NCBI GenBank assembly: GCA_903839715.1
Contig: CAIMDH010000083.1
Span: 1 to 5,526 of the forward strand
Length of the DNA: 5,526 bases
Origin: an uncultured bacterium
GTDB taxonomy: Bacteria > Patescibacteriota > Minisyncoccia > Phycocordibacterales > UBA918
Direction of reading: 5' to 3'
The translations under genes were made by a program, and so were the position numbers. Under the pieces are notes generated by a model. The model was not told the DNA's origin and did no database searches. It saw nothing but the letters and a program-made list of their open reading frames with translations. Shown here in pieces: positions 1-5,526 of this stretch. The first letter of the stretch is position 1; each line of letters begins with the position of its first letter.

Positions 1-1203
1 AAAATGATCTTGATCAATATGATTCGGCAGCAGCAAGATATACGGTACTATCTCTTCTCTAGCTCGCAGTTTAAATGTTCGTTCATCAAGATTTTGCTCC
101 GACAAAATCTTGATCAAAAATTCAATCACATGCATTGACTGCCCGATGGCATGCCGGTACTCTTTGACATCTTTAAGGACCATGTCAGCTGGATCTTTGC
201 CACCAGTAAGAATAGCCACCTTCACATCAAGGCCGCGCCGGAGCATTAGATCTGCTGCCCGTTTCATGGCAGCGATACCCGCCTTGTCTGAATCAAGTGC
301 CAGAACGACCTTATGTGAAAGACGCTCCAACATTTGTACATGTTGTGCTGTCAGTGCCGTCCCTGATACAGCTACTGTATTGGCATACTTAGCCTGGTGA
401 CTCATGATGACATCAAACTGTCCTTCAACTATCAGTGAGAAATCAAGCTGCCGAATACCGTGCTTGGCTTTATCATACCCATAGAGTAATTCGGATTTTT
501 TGTAGAGTTCGGTCTCGGGCGAATTTACGTATTTAGGCACATCAGGACCAGTGTCCATTGTTCGCCCCGAAAAGCCGACCACGTGTCCACTCTGGTCAAA
601 CAGCGGGAACATCAGACGATTACGGAAGACGTCGTATGAATCCTTACCTTTATCACTGACTTTTATCAGCCCCGCCTTAAAGAGTTCGGCTTCTGTATAA
701 CCTTTGCCAAGCAAATGCTCTTTTACCACACCCCAACCAGAGTGTGGTGGCCCAGGAACGAAACCAACACGCCAAGCAGCGATAGTTGCGTCTGCAACTC
801 CGCGCTTTTCCAAATACTGTCGCACCTCAGTCGCACCCGGGAGCAAAGACTGGTAAAACAGCGTCGCGTCTTCCAGTACCCCATACAGTCGGTCACGCTC
901 ACTTTTCTTTTGTGGCGATACCGGCACCAACTCTACATGAGCCTTCTCAGCCAAAATCTTAAGCGCCTCCTTAAAATCCACTCCTTCAATTTGCTGGATA
1001 AAAGTAAACATATCACCCCCAACCCCACAGCCGTAACAATGATACATCCCTCGCTCTGGCGAAACATTAAATGACGGAGTCTTTTCATTATGAAAAGGAC
1101 AGCGCGCCTTAAGATGCTTCCCTGCCTTTTGAAGCTCGACATACGGTGTTAGAACATCAATAATATTGAGTCTGTCTTTGATTTGTTGTACGGCATCACT
1201 CAT
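1..1203 (-). CDS. dnaG: DNA primase DnaG, N-terminal 401 residues (3' end outside window)
   Basis: Replicative primase, which makes the short RNA primers that the replicative DNA polymerase extends at the fork. I translated the open frame from the ATG at 1203 to the window edge: 401 codons without a stop. The CHC2 zinc ribbon lies at residues 35-59 (C35, H38, C56, C59, in CPFH and CYGC). The catalytic core follows, with FRNRLMFP at 193-200 and PKYVNSPET at 223-231. The Toprim fold shows the acidic residues E260 (VEGQFDV), D304 and D306 (ALDSDKAG), and D337 and D340 (GKDPAD). Family members are usually near 580-600 residues, so the missing part should be the C-terminal helicase-binding domain. 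The usual Tyr of EGYxDV is Gln262. The start gives the standard N-terminus (IKDRLNIIDVLTPYVEL). The ATG lacks a Shine-Dalgarno site and sits just after a TATAAT box. The frame runs divergently from the small plus-strand gene. Family assignment is very secure. Confidence 0.97.
   Translation of the reverse strand, partial: MSDAVQQIKDRLNIIDVLTPYVELQKAGKHLKARCPFHNEKTPSFNVSPERGMYHCYGCGVGGDMFTFIQQIEGVDFKEALKILAEKAHVELVPVSPQKKSERDRLYGVLEDATLFYQSLLPGATEVRQYLEKRGVADATIAAWRVGFVPGPPHSGWGVVKEHLLGKGYTEAELFKAGLIKVSDKGKDSYDVFRNRLMFPLFDQSGHVVGFSGRTMDTGPDVPKYVNSPETELYKKSELLYGYDKAKHGIRQLDFSLIVEGQFDVIMSHQAKYANTVAVSGTALTAQHVQMLERLSHKVVLALDSDKAGIAAMKRAADLMLRRGLDVKVAILTGGKDPADMVLKDVKEYRHAIGQSMHVIEFLIKILSEQNLDERTFKLRAREEIVPYILLLPNHIDQDHF
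85..114. repeat. 12-bp perfect inverted repeat inside dnaG
   Basis: ATCAAGATTTTG at 85-96 is the exact reverse complement of CAAAATCTTGAT at 103-114, with a 6-base loop. It lies in dnaG just after the Toprim domain and codes for IKILSEQNLD. The neighbouring 11-mer ATCTTGATCAA (107-117) recurs at 7-17. There is no T-run on either side, so it is not a standard terminator. It could be an mRNA hairpin or a chance result of codon choice. Confidence 0.6.
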
Positions 1204-1213
1204 AAGTACGGCC

Positions 1214-1244
1214 ATTATACTGCAAATCACAACTCAACGCACAA
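1214..1244 (-). promoter_or_regulatory. Putative dnaG promoter with consensus -10 box
   Basis: The minus strand has a perfect TATAAT at 1219-1214, ending 10 bases before the dnaG ATG. The -35 region is weak: the best match is TTGTGC at 1244-1239 with a 19-base spacer, and there is no TGn extended -10 element. A start at the A opposite 1207, seven bases past the -10 box, would leave a 5' leader of only 4 bases. The promoter is inferred from sequence only. Confidence 0.55.
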
Positions 1245-1247
1245 GCC

Positions 1248-1279
1248 TTGACTAACTGTCTCGTGAGTGATTTTATAGA
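1248..1279 (+). promoter_or_regulatory. Putative promoter of the small membrane-protein gene
   Basis: TTGACT (1248-1253) matches five of six bases of a -35 box. Possible -10 boxes are TTTTAT at 1271-1276 (17-base spacer) or TATAGA at 1274-1279 (20-base spacer). Transcription would start near 1284-1288, about 25-30 bases before the ATG at 1313. It lies back to back with the dnaG promoter, only a few bases from that promoter's -35 region, so the two could interfere or be co-regulated. Confidence 0.45.
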
Positions 1280-1301
1280 TATAGAATTGTCACCAACCAT
1301 C

Positions 1302-1306
1302 AGGAG
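1302..1306 (+). promoter_or_regulatory. Shine-Dalgarno site of the small membrane-protein gene
   Basis: AGGAG lies six bases before the ATG at 1313, an ideal spacing. This fixes the start and is the main reason to treat this short frame as a real gene. The dnaG and rpoC starts in the same window have no such site. Confidence 0.8.
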
Positions 1307-1312
1307 AAAAAC

Positions 1313-1504
1313 ATGGACAGTACCCTCAAATTTGTATTCGTAGTGATTTGTTTCTGGACCGGCTGTGGACTACTAACCATCAAACCCGCCTTAGCTGCTA
1401 GCCGTGATTACAAAGTCTCCAGCAAGGTGTTTATTTTCGTCTTATTTTGGTTATTTGCACCAGCATTTGTTGTACTATCAATCCTTTATAGTCCGTTCAA
1501 ATAA
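1313..1504 (+). CDS. Small two-segment membrane protein, unknown function (63 aa)
   Basis: I do not recognise this protein. The 63 residues form two hydrophobic stretches, about 5-23 and 39-59, joined by a short polar loop carrying K24, R31, D32, K34 and K38. By the positive-inside rule the loop would face the cytoplasm and both short ends would face outward. Alternatively the first stretch is a signal peptide, since PALA-A at 25-29 looks like a signal peptidase I site, leaving a single anchored segment. Cysteines sit at 13 and 18. Four things support a real gene: a good Shine-Dalgarno site six bases upstream, a plausible promoter, a strong terminator eight bases after the stop, and its place in a non-coding gap where it shadows no other gene. 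It is monocistronic and divergent from dnaG. It has no motif that allows a function to be named. Confidence 0.72.
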   Translation: MDSTLKFVFVVICFWTGCGLLTIKPALAASRDYKVSSKVFIFVLFWLFAPAFVVLSILYSPFK

Positions 1505-1511
1505 ACTCACC

Positions 1512-1543
1512 CCCCAACAACCACGCGTTGTTGGGGATTTTTT
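1512..1543 (+). terminator. Rho-independent terminator of the small gene
   Basis: CCCCAACAAC (1512-1521) pairs perfectly with GTTGTTGGGG (1527-1536) around a 5-base loop. An A and six T residues follow (1538-1543). It starts eight bases after the TAA of the small gene. There is no T-run on the other strand, so it works for plus-strand transcription only. Confidence 0.9.
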
Positions 1544-1665
1544 GGTCTGCAAAAAATCACTCAATCTATAAAATAAATATTCAATTAATTAAAATACTAC
1601 TTCTCTATCTATTAGTACATACGTATCAATACCTACATTTAAATGGGGATATTGGAGAAGTATAT
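1544..1665. other. AT-rich spacer between two terminators, no gene seen
   Basis: This stretch is very AT-rich (for example the run around 1564-1602) and lies between the plus-strand terminator and the rpoC terminator. A frame opening at 1643 runs through the terminator into the antisense of rpoC and is not credible. I see no tRNA, small RNA or clear promoter here. One arm of the 11-bp inverted repeat falls at 1553-1563. Confidence 0.5.
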
Positions 1666-1699
1666 AAAAACAGGGCGGCCCGGAGGCCGCCCTGTTTTT
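1666..1699. terminator. Strong bidirectional terminator at the end of rpoBC
   Basis: AAAAACAGGGCGGCC (1666-1680) and GGCCGCCCTGTTTTT (1685-1699) form a perfect 15-bp stem with the 4-base loop CGGA. Both strands read a GC-rich stem ending in at least five U residues, so it can stop transcripts from either side. It begins eight bases after the rpoC stop. It would end rpoBC transcription before it runs into the small gene and dnaG, and would also stop plus-strand read-through from entering rpoC in antisense. AGAAGTA (1656-1662) and TACTTCT (1709-1715) could add an outer 7-bp stem reaching the rpoC stop codon. Confidence 0.93.
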
Positions 1700-1707
1700 A
1701 GGTTTTG

Positions 1708-4700
1708 TTACTTCTGTGTACGCTGCATCTCGGCGATCATATCAAACTTCTTACTACCCTTGAAGCCTGATCCAGCTGGAATAAGCTTTCCGATAATCAC
1801 ATTCTCCATGAGACCTGCTAGATTATCGTGACTGCCGCGTACCGCTGCGTTAATAAGCACGCGAGTTGTGTTTTGGAAGGACGCTGCAGAGAGGAAGCTC
1901 TTGCGGGAAAGTGATGTCTCGGTAATACCCAAGATTAGCTTATCTGCCTTTGCTACTTCCTTACCAGCTTCTTTGAGCTTGTTGTTAGCATCAACGAAGA
2001 TCCATTCTTCTACCACATCACCGACAGTAAACGGACTTTCTCCTGAAGCGGTAATCTTCACTCGTGACATCATCTGCTTAACAATGAGCTCGATATGCTT
2101 ACGAGCAATCGTTACTCCTTGTAGTTCGTAAATCTTATTTACTTCAGAAATGATGTAATCTTGAGTTACTTCCTGACCACCAAACTTAAACAGTTCTGGG
2201 AGGAGTGCTGAACCGTCAGTAAGGAGCTGTCCTTGCATCACAGTATCACCCTTGGAAACTGTCACCATACGACGGTAGTGTACTTCGTATTCGATATTGT
2301 CTTTCTTCTTTGGTGCGCCCTTGGCGTTCATGTCTGGTGCTACGACAATCACCTTCTCGCGACCGGTAGTGATAATATCAACCACCAAACCTTCGGCCTT
2401 TGATACCACAGCAGGAATCTTTGGCTGACGCTTTTCAAATACTTCTTCTACGCGAGGAAGACCTGAAGTTACGTCTCCACCAACTGAAGCAGCACCTCCG
2501 GCATGCTTAGTGTTCATCGTGAGCTGTGTACCTGGCTCACCAATCGCTTGAGCAGCTACTGTACCTACCGCCTCGCCGATATCTACCATCAAGTTTGTAG
2601 TAAGGTCAATACCATAACACTGCTGACAAACACCACGGAGTGTCTTACAGGTCATTGGTGAACGAACCACAACTGACTCACAGGTAGACTCTTCAATAGC
2701 GAGTGCATCACGACGACTAAGGAGATGGGTCTTAGGGAATACAACACGACCCTTTGAATCAATAGCATCCTCCGAAAGAATACGACCCTTAATAGCTTTA
2801 CTAAAGGCGATTTCAATACCCGATGCTGATACACGTCCAATCCGAACACCAGCCTTGGTTTTACAATCTTCTTCAGTCACAATAGCATCTTGTGCCACCA
2901 CGAAGAGACGACGAGTAAGGTATCCAGCTTTCGCTGTCTGGAGGGCAGTGTCAGCGAGTCCCTTACGTGAACCGTGAGTAGTAGTAAAGTACTCGATTGG
3001 TGACATTCCTTCCTTCATTGAAGAAAGAATTGGGAACTCTACCGTTTCACCTCTTGTATTAACAATCAGACCTTTCATACCGGCCATCTGTGCTATCTGT
3101 CCGAGTGATCCTCGAGCGCCAGATTTCCACATTTCATAGGCTGAACCATTTTCATCAAGCGTGGTTGGAAGTACTTTTTCGATTTCTGTTTTGGCACGGT
3201 GCCAAATTTCAGTAATCATACGTCGGCGCTCATCGCGAGAAATAAGACCCTCATCATAGGCGTCAAATATTCCTCGTTCTGAAGCACGTGCCTTCTCGAG
3301 AATTGCAGGCTTTTCCTTTGGCACTTGCACTTCATCAATACCCCAAGTTGTTCCAGACACAGTAGCGTACTTAAGTCCAAGCTTCTTCAACTTGTCGACA
3401 ATTGGCGGTACAGCCTCAGGACCTCGTGCATCGATGATATCAATAATGACGGAGAAGATAGTCTTCTGCACAATGACATCATTAATGAAATCATGGTCAG
3501 ACGGCAAGACACTGTTGAAGACTAGACGACCAACGGTAGTCTCAAAAATCTTTCCTTCATACTGTGCATACTTTGGAGTATCGGTAGATAACACATTCAC
3601 CTTTGCGCGGAAATCAATTACTCCATAATCAAATGCATTAATAGCATCATTTGGTGAAGAGAAATATTTTCCTTCTCCCTTTGCACCTGGAATGAGTTTA
3701 GTCATCCAGTATGCACCAAGAGCCATATCAAGCAACTTCTCAGACACAACCGGCTCGGCCGAACCTGGCTTGAGAATGTTCTTATTGGCAGAAATAATTT
3801 CCCTTGCCTCCATTTGCGCTTCATCAGAAAGTGGTACATGGACGGCCATCTGGTCACCGTCGAAGTCGGCGTTAAACGCACGACAGACAAGTGGGTGAAC
3901 TTGGATAGCGTTACCTTCAATCAGTACCGGGCGGAATGCCTGGATACCTTGACGGTGGAGTGTTGGCGCACGGTTAAGGAGGACATGCTTATACTTAATT
4001 ACATTTTCCAAAATTGCCCACACTTCTGGCACTCCATCTTCAATCAATCGTCCAGCACCACGAATGTTGTATGCAAGCTCTTGTTTCAAGAGCTGTGCGA
4101 TCACAAACGGACGGAAGAGTTCAAGAGCCATATGCTTAGGCAGACCACACTGATCAAGTGCAAGATCTGGTCCAATCACAATTACCGAACGTCCTGAGTA
4201 GTCTACACGCTTACCGAGGAGGTTTTGACGGAAGTATCCTTGCTTACTCTTAAGGTAATCTGAAAGAGACTTCAGTGGTCGGCGCTGTGCTTGACTCATT
4301 GCTGAGTACGCGCCACCACCATGACGAATCGAGTTATCGATGAGAGCATCCACTGCTTCTTGCAGAATACGCTTCTCATTACGCAAGATCACATCAGGAG
4401 CCATAATATCAATCAATTTCTTGAGACGATTATTACGGTTAATGACACGACGATAAAGGTCGTTAAGGTCTGAAGAAGCGTGGCGCCCGCCTTCAAGTGC
4501 TACCATTGGGCGAATCGCTGGTGGAATAACCGGAATGCGAGTAATAAACATCCACTCAGGACGTACTCCTGCATTATTCATGCCACGGATCAATGACAGA
4601 CGCTTGTCGAGCTTGGCACGTTCCATTGCCCCTGCAGTCTCTCGCTCTTTCTCAAGACGTTTTACTAACTCCTCAAGATTAACTTGTTTAAAGAGTTCAA

Positions 4701-5382
4701 AAATGGCTTCTGCACCAATCTTTGCTTCAAAGAGTGTACTGTACTTGATTGAATAACGATGGAAATTAGCTTCATCCAATACAACACCGGGAGCAATATT
4801 CTCAATTTCCTTCTTCATGTCATCAGCACGAGTCTTGAGCGCCTCACGAGCATCCTCGTTTTGAAGCGCCTTAAACTTAGTCTTGAATTCTGTATCGAGT
4901 TCTTTGAGGAGTCGTGAACGGTCGTCTTCACTGACCTTAGTTACGATATATCCAGCAAAATAAATAACTTTTTCAACTGAAGAAGCAGTGATGCCGAGAA
5001 TCATCGCAATACGACTTGGCACTCCACGAAGGAACCAAATATGTGATACCGGAATACAGAGATCAATATGACCCATACGTTCTCGACGAACGATAGCGCG
5101 AGTTACTTCAACTCCACACTTTTCACAGACGATACCCTTGTAACGAATACCGCGGTACTTCTTACAAGAACACTCATAATCTTCTACTGGTCCAAAGATA
5201 CGCTCGTCGAAAAGACCGTGCTTTTCAGGGCGTTGGGTACGGTAATTGATAGTTTCTGGTTTGGTAACCTCACCATGTGACCACTCTAAAATAGTTTCTG
5301 GTGAAGCAAGCTTGAGACTGATGTCGGTGAAGTTTGGCGTAGCTGGAGTATGCTTTTGGAATGTTTGTTGGTTTGTAGACAT
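1708..5382 (-). CDS. rpoC: DNA-directed RNA polymerase subunit beta' (1224 aa)
   Basis: Largest subunit of RNA polymerase; it holds the catalytic magnesium and, with beta, forms the active-site cleft. In order: N-terminal zinc site C71, C73, C86, C89; lid near 287-303; clamp coiled coil that binds sigma, about 304-350 (SDLNDLYRRVINRNNRL); FRQNLLGKRVDYSGRSV at 384-400; catalytic NADFDGD at 504-510 with D506, D508 and D510; bridge helix about 795-832 (THGSRKGLADTAL); second zinc site C840, C912, C919, C922; trigger loop about 948-966; conserved C-terminal ENVIIGKLIPAG at 1193-1204. The length is close to Bacillus beta', and the large trigger-loop insertion found in E. coli is absent. Oddities are N957 and K959 in the trigger loop, V828 after the bridge helix, and a diverged stretch at 541-556. 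The start gives the usual N-terminus 15 bases after rpoB, but without a Shine-Dalgarno site. It is co-transcribed with rpoB and ends at a strong terminator. Confidence 0.99.
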   Translation of the reverse strand: MSTNQQTFQKHTPATPNFTDISLKLASPETILEWSHGEVTKPETINYRTQRPEKHGLFDERIFGPVEDYECSCKKYRGIRYKGIVCEKCGVEVTRAIVRRERMGHIDLCIPVSHIWFLRGVPSRIAMILGITASSVEKVIYFAGYIVTKVSEDDRSRLLKELDTEFKTKFKALQNEDAREALKTRADDMKKEIENIAPGVVLDEANFHRYSIKYSTLFEAKIGAEAIFELFKQVNLEELVKRLEKERETAGAMERAKLDKRLSLIRGMNNAGVRPEWMFITRIPVIPPAIRPMVALEGGRHASSDLNDLYRRVINRNNRLKKLIDIMAPDVILRNEKRILQEAVDALIDNSIRHGGGAYSAMSQAQRRPLKSLSDYLKSKQGYFRQNLLGKRVDYSGRSVIVIGPDLALDQCGLPKHMALELFRPFVIAQLLKQELAYNIRGAGRLIEDGVPEVWAILENVIKYKHVLLNRAPTLHRQGIQAFRPVLIEGNAIQVHPLVCRAFNADFDGDQMAVHVPLSDEAQMEAREIISANKNILKPGSAEPVVSEKLLDMALGAYWMTKLIPGAKGEGKYFSSPNDAINAFDYGVIDFRAKVNVLSTDTPKYAQYEGKIFETTVGRLVFNSVLPSDHDFINDVIVQKTIFSVIIDIIDARGPEAVPPIVDKLKKLGLKYATVSGTTWGIDEVQVPKEKPAILEKARASERGIFDAYDEGLISRDERRRMITEIWHRAKTEIEKVLPTTLDENGSAYEMWKSGARGSLGQIAQMAGMKGLIVNTRGETVEFPILSSMKEGMSPIEYFTTTHGSRKGLADTALQTAKAGYLTRRLFVVAQDAIVTEEDCKTKAGVRIGRVSASGIEIAFSKAIKGRILSEDAIDSKGRVVFPKTHLLSRRDALAIEESTCESVVVRSPMTCKTLRGVCQQCYGIDLTTNLMVDIGEAVGTVAAQAIGEPGTQLTMNTKHAGGAASVGGDVTSGLPRVEEVFEKRQPKIPAVVSKAEGLVVDIITTGREKVIVVAPDMNAKGAPKKKDNIEYEVHYRRMVTVSKGDTVMQGQLLTDGSALLPELFKFGGQEVTQDYIISEVNKIYELQGVTIARKHIELIVKQMMSRVKITASGESPFTVGDVVEEWIFVDANNKLKEAGKEVAKADKLILGITETSLSRKSFLSAASFQNTTRVLINAAVRGSHDNLAGLMENVIIGKLIPAGSGFKGSKKFDMIAEMQRTQK

Positions 5383-5397
5383 AGATACTTAATTACA
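5383..5397 (-). promoter_or_regulatory. rpoB-rpoC intercistronic gap without Shine-Dalgarno site
   Basis: The 15 bases between the rpoB TAA and the rpoC ATG read TGTAATTAAGTATCT on the minus strand. No GGAG- or AGGA-like site is present. Translation of rpoC probably relies on ribosomes finishing rpoB and restarting nearby, or on an AU-rich unstructured start region. This is an inference from spacing and sequence. Confidence 0.5.
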
Positions 5398-5526
5398 TTA
5401 CGCAGACTCATAATCACGCTTTGGACGCTCCACTTTTTCTCGCTCGAGCTTAACATCGAGAGATAGACCACGGAGCTGATTTACCAAAACATTAAAGGCT
5501 GCTGGAGTATGTGGGTGACTAATCTT
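5398..5526 (-). CDS. rpoB: DNA-directed RNA polymerase subunit beta, C-terminal 42 residues
   Basis: The open frame entering from the right edge ends at TAA 5398-5400 and gives 42 residues. It contains AAFNVLVNQLRGLSLDV, which matches the conserved end of bacterial beta (typically ESFNVLVKELRSLGLDV or similar); this segment packs against the N-terminus of beta'. A charged tail ending RPKRDYESA follows. Position directly upstream of rpoC on the same strand supports the call. Only a few percent of the gene is visible, so nothing can be said of its catalytic or rifampicin-binding regions. Confidence 0.95.
   Translation of the reverse strand, partial: KISHPHTPAAFNVLVNQLRGLSLDVKLEREKVERPKRDYESA

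Larger units (their letters stand above)
1264..1563. repeat. 11-bp inverted repeat flanking the small gene and its terminator
   Basis: TGAGTGATTTT at 1264-1274 and its exact reverse complement AAAATCACTCA at 1553-1563 enclose a 300-base unit holding the small gene, its ribosome site and its terminator. The 8-base core occurs a third time, as ATCACTCA at 1195-1202 over the dnaG start codons. No target-site duplication or transposase is visible. The copies may be a binding site, the ends of a tiny element, or chance in AT-rich DNA. Confidence 0.35.

Noticed and set aside
110..400. 96-codon plus-strand open frame
   Set aside because: It is antisense to the Toprim domain of dnaG. The protein is Ser/Ala/Arg-rich and low in complexity, as expected for a shadow frame.
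715..1074. 119-codon plus-strand open frame
   Set aside because: It lies antisense to dnaG across the zinc ribbon and core, where the dnaG frame is clearly the real one.
1352..1369. Possible lipobox (WTGC) in the small membrane protein
   Set aside because: Trp at the -3 position is not accepted by the usual lipoprotein signal. The hydrophobic stretch continues past the Cys, so a simple membrane segment fits better.
1544..1665. Possible small RNA or CRISPR-like array in the AT-rich gap
   Set aside because: There are no regularly spaced repeats, no stable fold apart from the two terminators, and no clear promoter.
1643..1831. 62-codon plus-strand frame crossing the rpoC terminator
   Set aside because: It would read through the 15-bp terminator stem and into antisense rpoC. 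The apparent GGAG-like bases upstream are not enough to support it.
4076..4094. 8-bp hairpin AGCTCTTG-TTT-CAAGAGCT inside rpoC
   Set aside because: It is short, falls in conserved coding sequence (QLLKQEL) and has no T-run. It is probably a by-product of codon choice.
3814..4197. 127-codon plus-strand open frame inside rpoC
   Set aside because: It is antisense to the catalytic region of rpoC, which is conserved residue by residue. It has no ribosome site and its protein looks like a frame shadow.

Overview
The window carries two core information-processing loci on the minus strand with a small divergent gene between them. From right to left it holds the last 42 codons of rpoB (5398-5526), a complete rpoC (1708-5382) and the first 401 codons of dnaG (1-1203, running off the left edge). 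In the 500-base gap between rpoC and dnaG there is one plus-strand gene for a 63-residue two-segment membrane protein (1313-1504).

The protein style suggests a bacterium of the Candidate Phyla Radiation (Patescibacteria), perhaps Parcubacteria-like. This is an inference from a compact beta' subunit of 1224 residues, its particular wording (for example the region after the clamp coiled coil and the trigger loop), and a DnaG with an EGQFDV version of the Toprim motif. The standard code fits: no in-frame TGA is needed in any gene. No database search was possible, so the lineage is tentative.

Layout: 1-1203 dnaG (minus); 1204-1312 a 109-base divergent promoter region; 1313-1504 the small membrane-protein gene (plus) with a good Shine-Dalgarno site; 1512-1543 its rho-independent terminator; 1544-1665 AT-rich spacer with no gene seen; 1666-1699 a perfect 15-bp bidirectional terminator that closes the rpoBC operon; 1708-5382 rpoC; 5383-5397 a 15-base intercistronic gap; 5398-5526 the end of rpoB.

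How they fit together: rpoB and rpoC encode the two catalytic subunits of RNA polymerase and are co-transcribed; dnaG makes the primers for replication from its own promoter. I see no new multi-gene system here. The most notable points are an Asn-Thr-Lys trigger loop in beta' where bacteria normally have Arg-Thr-Phe, a dnaG promoter so close to the start codon that the mRNA would be nearly leaderless, an unrecognised two-helix mini membrane protein bracketed by an 11-bp inverted repeat, and a 12-bp perfect hairpin inside dnaG.
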